Source: Sindora glabra (Eukaryota; Streptophyta; Magnoliopsida; Fabales; Fabaceae). Taken from it: DNA of 64,000 nucleotides. The notes under the pieces were generated by a model. That model was not told the DNA's origin, searched no databases, and saw only the letters and a program-made list of their open reading frames with translations. Of the stretch, positions 46,780 through 57,899 are shown in pieces. How positions within the stretch are numbered: position 1 is the first letter of the stretch; the number at the start of each line of letters is the position of its first letter. The translations under genes and the position numbers were made by a program. The stretch is taken from positions 54,645,751 through 54,709,750 of the forward strand of contig CM035233.1 in the NCBI GenBank assembly GCA_020226215.1, read 5' to 3'.

Positions 46780-48596
46780 TGCATGTTAAAAAATTTATGA
46801 TTATATAAAAAATAGTAATTATGAATAATAAGTGCTAATATTTATAGGTAAATTAGGAAAGTTATGGATAAGGTTAGGATAATAATTAAATTTAAAAAAT
46901 AAGGAATTATATTATAAATAAATAAAATTTAATTAAGACAAAGCCTAATGAAATTAGATTAAAAAAAGAATGTGTGAAGGAGATTTAGGAATAAGCTTTT
47001 CATTTTTACCCCTACTTAGCTCTAAAATGATTATAATGCCCTTAATACATTAAAAATCTCCAACCTACTCTTTTCTCCTTCATTTTTGCTAATACTAGCC
47101 AAGCTCCTCCTTCACCTTTCTATTGGCAATTTCTTTGAGCTATAATAAGAATTAGGTGAAGGATTGAGGAAATTCTTCTTTCAATCATCCTTAAGTATAT
47201 AATTACATTTAATTCAAGAGTTCATGGCCTTTCGAAGATTTAATAAGAAAATTCTAATTTCATTTCATCTTAACCCTATCTAGAAATTAAATAGTCCTTC
47301 TACTAGTTTCTTCACACCTTCTCCACACTATCTTTAAGCATTAGATAAGCAAATAAGCTACTTAGAATGATAATTTTTGAGATCCTTTTTAGATTTTTTT
47401 CCTATAATTGTTAGATAATAGATTTAATGATTTAATCTTGTTCTTTGATGATGGAATGGATTGTATTTGTGCTATATGATGACAAAATGATATACCATGC
47501 CGGACATGAGTTGGATATTGAATTTTAAATGTACATAAGAAAATTTTAGGCTGAAATTTGGGTTTTGTGTGTTGAATTTGGCAATTTTTTGGAAATTTCA
47601 AATTTGTACTTGGATATGGTATTCAAGTACTGCCTTGGAAATGAATTCAAAAGGCTTGTACTTAGGTGTTATACTTGGGTGCTTAAAAGTATTTTCGCCT
47701 TTACCTCAAAGTACTCAAGTACAATACTTAAATACTACCTTAGAAAGGGGCTTGTATTTGAGTATTATACTTAGATACTTGAATATTATTAGGTTATCTT
47801 ATATGAATACATGCTAATTCAATTCATGATATATATTGTAAATTATTTATCTGAGATTGTATTAGCTAATAAAGTCTTTCTTGTCCTAATTATATAAATA
47901 GAAATATGAATGAAAGGCAGTTAAATTATATGATATGAATAAATGTGATTAATGATTTAAAATGAGTTTTATTAAGGGAATGATATAGAGAAGGAGAAAT
48001 GAATATAATAATGTGATATTTGTACTAAATCTAGAAAACTATTTCAAAAAGGATAAGGTGGATCCTAAAGGAACGAGGATAGAGTTCGTGAGGGAATAAA
48101 GATGACTTAGGAGACACAAGGTAGATTATTTAATTATTTGTTTAATTGATTTTTTTTAATGAATACCTTTGAAATAAATGTAGTATGGTTAAGGATAGTT
48201 GTATATTTATGTGTGATTTTAAGTAGGTTATTTACTTATTGAGACTTTGTCTCACTTTGTGTGATTTAAATGTTTTACAAATGAACCTGTGGAAACTCCT
48301 TAGCCACCACCTATAGCTACTCAATAGGGGACTTCCTTAGTATTACTTAAAACAACCTTAAGAATAGGTTCTTTTGAATTAGAAAAAGATAGTTAAAATT
48401 AGTATTTTGTATACTCATATAAATAAGCCACATTCTTGTATATATATTTTAAATACATAAATAAAAATGGTTTGATAAAACTAGCTAAGTTTGAATTAAA
48501 TTATTCATTAGCAAGCCTATTATGATACCACATTAGGTTTAAGAGGCTAGTAGTGATCAAGAAATAGAATCCATACCGCTTACCGGTCATGACAAG
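46780..48596 (+). repeat. 5' LTR of the family A chromovirus
   Basis: It aligns with 60240-62036 from AAATTAGGAAAGTTATGGAT to the GGTCATGACAAG at the insertion point. The 5' first 60-80 bp are shortened or scrambled relative to the 3' LTR. It ends, after the nested element, in GCAAGTCATGATA (54855-54867). Confidence 0.7.
47605..47790. repeat. Word array of GTACTTGAGTAC type, 5' LTR
   Basis: GTACTTGGATATGGTATTCA, AAGTACTGCC, TTGTACTTAGGTGTTATACT, AAGTACTCAAGTACAATACT and ATTTGAGTATTATACTTAG occur within 185 bp. Same word type as the 3' LTR at 61035-61205. The short plus-strand frames 47565-47817 run through this array and are not genes. Confidence 0.7.
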
Positions 48597-49399
48597 TGTC
48601 ACAAGTCGGCCTTGCATACTAGTTGACCAAGCAAACAAGCTCCGTTCAAGCTGAAACTTAGCAGATAATTCAAACATAAGATGGAGATATTGTAGCCTAA
48701 ATTTGGGGTTATTCCAACTTGTGTACTATTTTTTCATTTTTCTATGTATTTACACTTTACTTGTATTTTTTACTAAGGTAACTTATCTAGTGTGAGTAGA
48801 AAAGCACATGGTTGTGATCCTTGCATTTTTATCTTTCTACTAGTGTAATTTTGTAGTAAAATTCCACTTGGAGCTTGCCTAAAATTCCTTATGACAGCTC
48901 GAAAAAAGTATGTCTACTCTTACAATTTAGGATTTGGCTTATAATGTTCTCTAGGGGGAGTGTAAGGTGACCATGGTAGGAACCTTGCGCTAGCCTAGGG
49001 GATAGAATGTGCGGCTTGATACCTCTTTTGCACATTTCTAACACTATATTGGAGGATTATATGAATAATAGAAGTAGCCCTTCTTCTAATTTTGATGTCC
49101 CCAATTTTAGCCGATTTTGACCACATTTGTTCGCATTTGCCCAAATTGCATATTTTGCACTTGTGCGCATTATGCTTGTCTTTGATACGCTCTGTGCTAC
49201 GTGTTATGCTATCGTTGCCCCTATTTATGCATGTTTTAGTTGCTTTGAATGTTTAACTTCCGCTGTACTCTTTATTATCTTGCCGCTTGACTTGTTTACC
49301 CACTTGGGTGTCGTGGAAATAACCTTTGGCTAGCTTGCTTTCAGGTTGTTGATTGCAAGCACCGCACAATCTAGCAAGTGAAGTTTCCAGCTCGTGACA
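48597..49399 (+). repeat. 5' LTR of the nested chromovirus (803 bp)
   Basis: Starts TGTCACAAGTCGGCCTTG and ends CCAGCTCGTGACA; the canonical TG...CA termini are intact. The reading frame at 49127-49333 lies in the LTR and recurs in the 3' LTR. Confidence 0.85.
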
Positions 49400-49401
49400 T
49401 T

Positions 49402-49415
49402 TGATATCAGAGCGA
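49402..49415 (+). other. Primer binding site of the nested chromovirus
   Basis: TGATATCAGAGCG begins 2 bp after the LTR and differs little from the tRNA-Met-complementary TGGTATCAGAGC common in plant LTR elements. Confidence 0.65.
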
Positions 49416-49503
49416 CTTCGACCTGCTTTGGAGATCGCTTGAAATTGCTGTGAGATTTAAAGAGCTGTCGAACACAGTGTGCATTAATGAACTCGAGAAT
49501 TGA

Positions 49504-50520
49504 ATGGGACAGGTGGAAGAATTGTACAAAGCTGTTGAAGAGATGCAAGGTCATGATATTTTCGAGTTTATTGAATGGGCCAGGGAATGGGAAGATATAG
49601 CCATTCGAGTTGCGGCTGTGGAATCTTATTTGGGTATTAATCGGGAAACTCCAAGTGCCATTGCGGAAGGCAACTTAGGTGACTTAGTTAGAGAACTGAG
49701 AGCTGAACTAGCTAATGCGAAAGCCCAGCATAGAGTTCCCACAAGAGTGTTGGGTAACCAAGGCCTCAACCTTAGAGCACTAGAATATAGGTGTATGAAG
49801 GTGCTTGAATCTCGCTGTTTCACGGGTGCACGAGATGTCAAAGAGTTAGAAAACTTTCTCTTTGATATGGGACAATATTTTTGAATCGTAAGGCCAGATT
49901 CGGAGGAGGTAAAAGTTACGATTGCAATCATGTACTTAACTAGTGATGCCAAACTTTAGTGGCGGACCAAATATGAAGATATTCTAGCGGGAAGATGCAT
50001 CATTGACACATGGGAAGACTTGAAAAGAGAGTTGAAGTCTTAATTTTTCCCTAAAAATGTTGAGTACATGGTTTGATGCTAACTTCGGGGCTTGAAACAA
50101 ACTGGTACCATTCGAGAATATGTGAAGAGATTTTCTGCCCTAATATTAGACATCCGGGATATGTCAGAGAAAGATAAGATATTTTTCTTTCTTAAGGGTC
50201 TCAAACCCTTAGTAAGGATTGAGCTTCAGAGATAGCGGGTTCAAGAATTACTTACCGCTTTGACTGCTACTGAACGTTTAACAGACTACCACGTCGAAAC
50301 CCCCTAGCAAGAAGTCCCAATCAAATAGTGGATCTCCTTCTAGTGGAAGTGGGGGATAGTTTAATAAGTCTAGTAAGGGCAAGAGTGAGGGAGGAGACAA
50401 CAAGAAAAGTCCCACTAATGCAAGCTCGGCATCTTTGCGGAATACCAATAACACGGGAGGAAGGAGACCCTTGGCTTATTTTCTATGTAAAGGTTCGCAT
50501 AAGATGACAGACTGCCCATA
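49504..50520 (+). pseudogene. gag of the nested chromovirus (broken)
   Basis: The ATG at 49504 opens a 126-codon frame; gag continues beyond the stop as WRTKYEDILAGRCIIDTWED and LRGLKQTGTIREYVKRFSAL, the retrotransposon gag (capsid) signature. A zinc knuckle at 50477-50515 reads YFLCKGSHKMTDC, its first Cys replaced by Tyr. One stop inside the capsid (after AKL) sits where the family has Trp. Structural protein of the particle; no longer a full frame. Confidence 0.75.
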
Positions 50521-50539
50521 AAAAACTAGCCTCAACACT

Positions 50540-51240
50540 ATGCAAGTCTCGACAAAAGACCAATATGAAGAAGAGAATGACTATGATAGCGAAAAGGATA
50601 TAGCTCCGAGAATGGGTGCATTATGGATCCTTAGTGCCTTGAAGAAACAAGTTAGAAAAGGAAAAAGTAGTCTAAATCATGGCCTCATGTATATAAAGGG
50701 GCAAATAGCAAGAAAGGCCACCTCTAGTGTGATGGTGGATACTAGTGCCACTCACAATTTCATCTCTGAAGCGAAAGCCAAAAGGCTTGGTCTGAAGTTA
50801 GAGAAGGATTCAAGCCGCATGAAAGTTATTAATTCTAAAGCCTCGACCACCACGGGAGTGGCGAGATAAGCAACTGCAAAGCTTGACTCGTGGCAAGGAA
50901 AAGCAAATTTTGTGGTTGCTAAGATGGATGATTTTGATGTAGTATTAAGGATGGAGTTCCTCTTAGGCCACCAGGTCACACTGGTTCCTACAACAAGCTA
51001 CCTTTTATTCATGAGGGATAATCCATGCATGGTACCTGTCTAAACAAAGCAATTGGAAGAGACAAAACTCTTATCGGCTATGTATTTCAAAAAGGGCTTA
51101 AAATGGAGAGAGCCTTTATTTGTTGCTACAATTGTGGGGGATAGGAAGGGAGAAGCAACACTTGATGGAATTCAGTGCATGTTAGAAGCATATAAAGATG
51201 TTATACCCGACGTGTTGCCCTCACGTCTCCCTCTTTAGCG
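50540..51240 (+). pseudogene. Protease region of the nested chromovirus
   Basis: The aspartic protease motif is VDTSATHNFISEAKAKRLGL (50731-50790), where family members usually have DTGAT; the Gly-to-Ser change lies at the catalytic motif. Stops occur at 50867-50869 and 51236-51238. It joins gag and RT in the usual single-polyprotein order. Confidence 0.7.
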
Positions 51241-51289
51241 GGAAGTTGACCACTAAATCGAATCGCTACTTGGTGCAAAATCCTCTACT

Positions 51290-52600
51290 AAAAGTCTGTA
51301 TAGAATGGCCCCTCCCGAACTGGCTGAATTACAGAAGCAGTTGAAAGAATTGTTGGCTGTAAGGTTCATCCGGCCCTCAAAAGCACCGTTTGGAGTACGG
51401 GTGTTATTTCAAAAGAAACTGGATGGTAGCCTTCGATTGTGTGTGGACTATTAGGCTTTAAACAAAGTCACTGTACGAAACAAGTACTTGATCCCTTTAA
51501 TTCAAGATTTTTTTGATCAGTTAAGCAGTGCTAGATACTTTATGAAGTTGGACCTTAAATCAGGATACTATTAAGTGAGAGTAGCAGAGGAGGATGTAGC
51601 GAAGACTACTTATGTTACGCGTTATGGGACTTTTGAGTTCCTAGTGATGCCTTTTGGGTTAACTAATGCCCAAGCTATATTCTACATTCTCATGAACCAA
51701 GTGTTCCATGACTTTCTTGACAAGTTCATGATGCTCTACTTGGATGACATTGTTGTATTTAGTCCCACACTAGAAGAACACATTGAACACTTGCGATTGG
51801 TGTTTGAGAGACTGAGACAACACTAATTGTATGTGAAGAAAGAAAAGTGCTCCTTTGCTTAAGAACATATTAAGTTTCTTGGGCATATCATCGAATGCGG
51901 AGGGATTCGAATGGACTTGAAGAAGGTGAAAGCTATCTAAGAGTGGGAAGCCCCCACAAAGGTGACTGAACTGAGATCCTTTTTGGGGCTCACAAACTAC
52001 TACCGTCGATTTGTAGCGGGATACTTAAAACAGACGGTACCATTAATGGACCTTCTCAGGAAGAATGTTGCTTGGATGTGGGATGAAGAACGCTAAGCTG
52101 CATTTAAAGATTTAAAACGGGCTATGATTAGGGACCCTGTGCTTGCCTTACCTGATATAGCCAAGCCCTTCGAGGTTTAGACAAATGCCTCGGACTTCGC
52201 CTTAGGCGGAGTTTTACTCCAAGAGGGTTATCCTATTACTTATGAGAGCCATAAGCTATCAGAAGCTGAATGAAGATATACGGCATAGGAGAAGGAAATG
52301 CTGGCGGTTATTCACTACTTAAGGAAATGGAGACATTACTTGGGTCAAAATTTATGGTAAAGATTGATAATTCGGCAGTTAGCCACTTTTCACCCAACCA
52401 AAGTTAACCCCAAAGTAGGGCCGTTGGTAAGAATTTCTGGCAAAATTTGATTTCAAATTTGAGCATAAGGCGGGACGGAGCAACCAAGTAGCGGATGCCC
52501 TCAGTAGAAAGGCCATGGTCGCAGCAATGATGTTAATGGCTTGCACGATAAGAAGCCAAATTACGTCTACAATGTGGGAGCACATACGGGACAATATTCC
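51290..52600 (+). pseudogene. Reverse transcriptase and RNase H of the nested chromovirus
   Basis: RT: MAPPELAELQKQLKELL near 51305, then LRLCVDY, KLDLKSGYY, FLVMPFGLTNAQ and the catalytic YLDD at 51737-51748. Thumb region: LRSFLGLTNYYRRF about 51975. RNase H: TNASDFALGGVLLQ about 52180, with Asn where the catalytic Asp is expected, then EKEMLAVIHYLRKWRHYL. In-frame stops at 51572 and 51824 (both TAA) and several more follow codons that are Gln in relatives. Confidence 0.8.
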
Positions 52601-52679
52601 TAAGGATTCGGTGGCTTAAACAATTATGAACCTTGTCAGGGAAGGTAAAACTCATCAGTTTTGGCTAGAAGATGATCTG

Positions 52680-53500
52680 TTATAGGCAAAAGGGAGAAGA
52701 CTTTTCATTCCTAAAGTTAGCAATCTGAGGAAGGTACTTCTAAATGAGTGCCATGATACTTTGTGGGCGGGTCATCTGGGATGGTGAAAAACTTATACCT
52801 TGCTGAAGCAAGGTTATTATTGGCCACAAATGCGGATGATGTGGTCAATTATACAAAGACATGTCTCATTTGCTAACAAGATATGGCTGTGAAGGAGAAG
52901 GCTGCAGGACTTTTGGAGTCGCTGCAGATACCTAGCAAATCGTGGGAGAGCGTATCGCTAGATTTCATTTCCAATCTTCCTAAAGTTAAGGATTTATCCA
53001 CTATCTTAGTGGTAGTAGATCACTTTTCGAAGTATGGAATATTCATCCTTGCTCCAAAATATTGTTCAGTAGAAGAGATGACTCGTTTGTTTTTTAAGTT
53101 CGTTGTTAAGTACTAGGGAGTGCCCCAGAACCTAGTAAGTGACCAAAATAATCGTTTCACTGGGACCTTCTGGTCAGAACTGTTCAACATTCTCAGGTTA
53201 CAACTTAATTTCTCGTCTAGTTATCATCCTCAAAGTGATGGCCAGATCGAGAAATTCAACGGCTTATTGGAGGAGTATTTAAGGCACTTCACTAGTGCTA
53301 ATCAGAAGAACTGGCCATAACTTTTGGACATTGCATAATTTTTCTTCGATGCTCAGAAGAGTTCTGCGACTAACCAAAGTCCATTCGAGATTATAATGGG
53401 TCAGCAGCCACTCTTGCCTTACATGGTGTTTGAGGTATACATAGGTGTAAATCCTAGTACACACCATTTCAACAAGGATTGGAAGATGAACATAGAAGTT
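52680..53500 (+). pseudogene. Integrase of the nested chromovirus
   Basis: Core: WESVSLDFISNLPKVKDLST (first catalytic Asp), NLVSDQNNRF (second Asp) and SSYHPQSDGQIEKFNGLL (catalytic Glu region). Stops at 53114-53116 (where a Trp is usual) and 53318-53320 (Gln usual). The N-terminal zinc-binding part just upstream is shifted in frame. Confidence 0.8.
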
Positions 53501-54001
53501 ACCCGTGCTTACTTAGAGAAAGCCTCTAAGAGAATGAAGAAATGGGCAGATAGGGGGCATCGAGAGTTGGAGTTTGAAGTAGGTGATCTTGTCCTTGTTA
53601 AACTGCTACTAGAACAAAAGAGTGTAAGGGCCAGAGATAGCAGATTGCTTTGTAAATATGAGGGTCCAGTTCCAATCACAACTAAGGTTAGGAAGGTAGC
53701 ATACAAGGTTGCTCTACCTAAATGGCTGAAGATTCATCCAGTCATTCATATCAGCAACTTAAAGCTATATTATCCAGATGTTAAAGATCCAGCCTACAAT
53801 CAGCCAGCCAGGCCAGAAGTTAACCTTACCAGTAGAAAACATAAGTTTATGGAGGAGATTCTAGTAAAATATGTGGTGATCGTGCGAAGACATCCCAGAA
53901 AGGAATTCCTCATGAGATGGAGGGGTTTGGGAGATGAGGAGATTAGCTGGGAAAAAGAAGAAGACTTATCAGAGTTCAAGCAGCAAATACAAGCCTTCTA
54001 A
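53396..54001 (+). pseudogene. Integrase C-terminal region and chromodomain of the nested chromovirus
   Basis: A 201-codon open stretch. GDLVLVKLL (53584) and the IHPVIHISNLKLY segment belong to the integrase C-terminal domain. VIVRRHPRKEFLMRWRGL and GDEEISWEKEEDL near the end are a chromodomain, a histone-reading module that directs chromovirus insertion into chromatin. The frame ends at TAA 53999-54001, 45 bp before the 3' LTR. It is the best preserved piece of the element and could be mistaken for a gene. Confidence 0.8.
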
Positions 54002-54032
54002 GCAGCAGAATTTCTGAGGATGTCGACTAATT

Positions 54033-54045
54033 GAGTGGGGGAGAA
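54033..54045 (+). other. Polypurine tract of the nested chromovirus
   Basis: GAGTGGGGGAGAA directly before the 3' LTR start, the usual plus-strand priming site. Confidence 0.8.
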
Positions 54046-54850
54046 TGTCACAAGTCGGCCTTGCACACCAATTGACCAAGCAAACAAGCTCCGTTCAAGA
54101 TGAAACTTGGCAGATAATTCAAGCATAAGATGGAGACATTGTAGCCCAAATTTGGGATCATTCCAACTTATGTATTATTTTTTCCATTTTTCTATGTATT
54201 TGTATTTTACTTGTATTTTTGACCAAGGTAACTTATCCAGTGCGAGTAGAAAAGTACATGGCTGTGATCCTTACATTTTTATCTTTCTACCAGTGTAATT
54301 TTGTAGCAAAATTCCACCCAGAGCTTGCCCAAAACCTCTTATGACAGCTTGAAAAAAGTATGCCTACTCTTGCAATTTGGGGTTTGGCTTATAATGCTCT
54401 TTAGGGAGGAGTGTAAGGTGACCATGGTGGGAATCTTGCACTAGCTTAGGGGATAGAATGTACAGCTTGATACCTCCCTTACATATTTCTAACACTATAT
54501 TGAAGGATTATATGAATAATAGAAGTAGCCCCTCTTTTAATTTCGATGTCTCAAATTTTAGCCGGTTTTGGCCGTATTTGTCCGTATTTGCCCAAATTGC
54601 ATATTTTGCACTTGTGCGCATTATGCTTGTCTTTGATACGCTTTGTGCTATATGTTATACTATCGTTGCCTTTATCTGTGCGTGTTTTGATTACCTTGAA
54701 TATTTAACTTCTGCTGCGCTCTTTATTGTCTTGCTGCTTGACTTGTTTACCCACTTAGGTGTCGTGGGAATAACCTTTGGCTGACTTGCTTTCAGGTTAT
54801 TGATTGCAAGCGCCGCACGATCTAGCAAGTGAAGTTGCTAGCTCGTGATA
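54046..54850 (+). repeat. 3' LTR of the nested chromovirus (805 bp)
   Basis: Starts TGTCACAAGTCGGCCTTG and ends CTAGCTCGTGATA (final CA decayed to TA). Aligns end to end with 48597-49399. The 108-residue frame 54458-54784 is inside it. Confidence 0.85.
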
Positions 54851-54867
54851 GAAGGCAAGTCATGATA

Positions 54868-55440
54868 AAGTTAGTATGAAAGCATGATTTAGGTTATAAG
54901 TAGGAATAAAGGGCCTTAGGATATGAAGAATAAGATATGGATATGACTACTTATTTAGGTATTGGTTGAAACTATATTAGTGATATATGTTCATCTAGGA
55001 ACATATATCACTAATACTATTTTAGTAAACCTTGAAGTTATTTAATGGTGGTGATGTAGCTTTTATAGGATGCTTGTTTATAAAAATACTTATAAATATG
55101 TGTATACTAAACATTTGAAACTTTAATTTAAACATTAAGAATGGTAGAATCCAGTAGCCATCAAATTAGTTATTCGGGTGACGGAGAATCATGTAGAGGG
55201 TCCCAGGCTTATAATGGTAGACATAGTAGAAACAATGATTAGGATATTCATCCATGGGTAACTACTTAATAAATCTCATAGATGTAACTTAAGTTCTCTA
55301 CTAAGAAAAAAAATAGGAATTATGTAGTAAATAGGAGGATTAAGCCTCTAGTTGGAAAGTAGAGAGAGAAAGAGATAAATGTCCATGAAAGGAGGACTTA
55401 AATTGAAAATTGTCTATCATTCGCAAGTTTAATAAGCTTT
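54868..55440 (+). other. Leader of the family A chromovirus
   Basis: Primer site 54872-54883, then about 550 bp of non-coding leader that contains a perfect hairpin at 54975-55016. Confidence 0.6.
54975..55016. repeat. Perfect 18-bp inverted repeat in the leader
   Basis: Arm TATTAGTGATATATGTTC (54975-54992), 6-nt loop ATCTAG, then its exact complement (54999-55016). Confidence 0.9.
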
Positions 55441-56290
55441 AAGCTACCTAAATTCTCTAGTTTGGCATGTAAATATGGATCAACACCACTTCCTTAACCA
55501 AATTAAGAAGTATGGTAAAATACTTACATGTTTTGATCAAATGCTCATTAAGCTTGTTGGATATCGTTTAGGAGATGTTGCTCATTATTGATTTACTAGT
55601 AAAATTAAAGATAGAAACCTTCCTTTGCTTCTTATGACTTAGATAACATTTTAGGAATTTTTCATTGACTAATTTCTATTACCTAGCGTTCATGAAGCAA
55701 AGATTAGAGAATTTGAGTATTTGAAGTAGGGTTTTGTATTAGTGAGTGAATATGTTGCTCAATTTATGCATTTATCTCACCTTACGAGATATCTTATTCC
55801 AGATGAAAAGATAAAAGTGTAAAGATTTGCTTATGGTCTTTATGACCATTTCTTTAATATAGCCCATCACAAAAACTATAACTTTTCAAGATATTGTAGA
55901 TCAAGCTCTTGATGTAGAATAAAAGATTAAAGGTAAAGAAAAGAGAGAAGTTTAAGCAGGAAAGAAATGTAGTCAATATGAAGGTTCAAGTCATCAAACT
56001 AATGTGGGAAAAGTTCAATATTCTATTGTGACATATAATGGACGAAATCAATTCATTCCAAGCTTTCATCTTAGAGACTTTTTAGTGAATTACCTAGAGG
56101 AAGAAGTCAAAGTAACCCTTTTTTTTGCATCAATGCTCCATCTAATCTCGAAATAAGGTAATCTTAAGGTAGAAGTAACTTTAGAGGTGAGTCACCTAGG
56201 TGGGAATAAGCATTGGAGGTCGTGTAGCCAATCTAACCTTGTATGTTGTCAATGTAGTCAATTAGGCCATAAAAAGAAGGAATATTTGGG
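55440..56290 (+). pseudogene. gag of the family A chromovirus (broken)
   Basis: LPSVHEAKIREFEYLK near 55680 and VSEYVAQFMHLSHLTRYLIP near 55745 match the gypsy capsid signature. A zinc knuckle at 56244-56287 reads CCQCSQLGHKKKEY, with the last Cys replaced by Tyr. Several in-frame TAG and TAA codons. Confidence 0.65.
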
Positions 56291-56479
56291 AAATTCTTTG
56301 AGTTATAATGTAAATTACCCTTTTCCATCATAATAATATCCATCCATAAATTCATCAATTACTCTTAAGCTTTAATTGACCCAAGTAAATAGTGAAAGTG
56401 GTAGTGTAAGATGGAAAAACCCATAAGGACCCCAAGCCAGAGTATTGATTTTAACCAAATAAGAGGCTTAAGCCTCAAA

Positions 56480-57560
56480 TGCCATTGTTATAGGTAAACT
56501 TCTTGTTAAAAACCTTTAAGCTGATGTTTTGACTGGTTTATAAGTTACATATTCTTTTTTTTTCTTTATGAAATTTGCTTCTTTATTATATGAATTATCT
56601 AGTAGTTTGATAGATCCATTGCTAGTTGCTACCTTAATATGAAAAACTTTGATTACTAACAATTTATTCCTAATTATTTTGTTTATGTATATAATCAAAC
56701 CATACCTATAAATTTGATTCTTTTAGAAATTGTAGATTATGATATTATCCTAAGAGTGAATTGGTTATCAAAACACCATGCTCAAGTAAATTATTTTAAC
56801 AAAATAGTCACTTTTATTGTAAAAAGAGCTTTTTCTATTATGTTTTAGTAAGAAAAGTATCCCAAAATCTTTAGAATTATCTTCTGTATCAATGCCTAAA
56901 ACTTCTTCAAGGTGGATATTCCACTTATTTTGCCATAATCTAAAATTTAAATTGACTTACTCCTAAAATCAGTGTTCTTCCTATAGTTCGTGAGTTTCTT
57001 GATATGTTTCTAGAAGAGTTACTAGGTTTGCCTCTTAATCATGAGATTGAATTTAATATCAAAGTTGCTCTTATTATGGGTCTAATTTCCATTCCTCTAT
57101 ACTGGATGACACTAGTAGAACTAAAAGAAATCAAGCAACAACTACAAGAGTTAATTGATAAAGCCTTTATTCACCCTAGTTCTTCTCTATGGGGAACATT
57201 TCTATTATTTGTCAAAAAGAAAGGTGAAATGTTATGACTTTACATTGATTATCATTAGTTGAACAAGATAACCATTAAGAATAAGTATCCTTTTTGTTAA
57301 ATTGATTATTTATTCAATCAACTTTAAGGTGTAAAATGCTTTTCAAAAATAAAATTTGCAATTTGGTTATCACCAATTGAAAATCTAAAAGGAGGATATT
57401 TCAAAATTGCTTTTCAAGCTCGATACGACCATTATGAATTTCTTGTAATATCTTTTGACCTTACTAATGCTCAGTAACTTTCATGGAGCCTATGAATAAA
57501 GTTTTCAAACCTTCCCTTAATAAATTTGTCATTGTTTTCATTAATGATATCTTTATTTTA
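56480..57560 (+). pseudogene. Protease and reverse transcriptase of the family A chromovirus
   Basis: From about 56980: FLEELLGLPLNHEIEFNIK, then LKEIKQQLQELIDKAFIHPS and FVKKKGEML (57004-57237), the conserved N-terminal RT region. Downstream after shifts: ARYDHYEFLVISF, and FINDI in place of the YxDD catalytic motif near 57540. The protease part upstream is too decayed to show its active site. Confidence 0.7.
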
Positions 57561-57899
57561 TTTGAAGAATGAAGAAGATTATGCTTATTATCTCCAAAGT
57601 ATCTTGCAAACTCTCTGAGAATGCTAATTTTTTGCTAAGTTTTTCAAATATGGATTTTGGCTTTCTAGTGTGAAGTTTTTAGGACATATAAAATCCCAAA
57701 ATGGTATTCAAGCCTATCCGTAAAAAAATTAAAACAATATAATCTTAGCCAAAGCTAACCACAGTGTCTAAAATCTATAATTTTCTTAGCATAACTAGTT
57801 ATTATTGCTAGTTTGTAAAAGATGTCTCTAAAATAGCTTTTGTATTGACTAAACTTACTTAAAAAGAAGTTAAACTCGAGTGGTCCAATAAGTATGAAT

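Larger units (their letters stand above)
48597..54850 (+). mobile_element. Ty3/gypsy chromovirus nested in the family A 5' LTR
   Basis: 5' LTR 48597-49399, primer site about 49402-49415 (TGATATCAGAGCG, tRNA-Met type), internal gag-protease-RT-RNase H-integrase-chromodomain, polypurine tract 54033-54045 (GAGTGGGGGAGAA), 3' LTR 54046-54850. LTRs differ at roughly one site in ten by eye over the first 150 bp, mostly transitions. All domains remain recognisable in one general frame but are cut by many stop codons. The target duplication is degenerate: ACAAG on the left, GAAG on the right after a likely 1-bp loss. The C-terminal chromodomain and LTR length suggest the Galadriel-like branch of chromoviruses; this is tentative. 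Confidence 0.85.

Noticed and set aside
49127..49333. 68-residue frame, with a longer relative at 54458-54784
   Set aside because: Both lie in the two LTRs of the nested chromovirus, so similarity reflects LTR duplication, not a conserved gene.
51575..51826. Open frame with an intact YLDD motif as a live reverse transcriptase
   Set aside because: It is a short open piece between two in-frame stops of a broken gag-pol, not a gene.
53396..54001. 201-residue chromodomain frame as a domesticated host gene
   Set aside because: Sits in its normal place in the retroelement with no start context, no promoter and stops just upstream; domestication is not supported.
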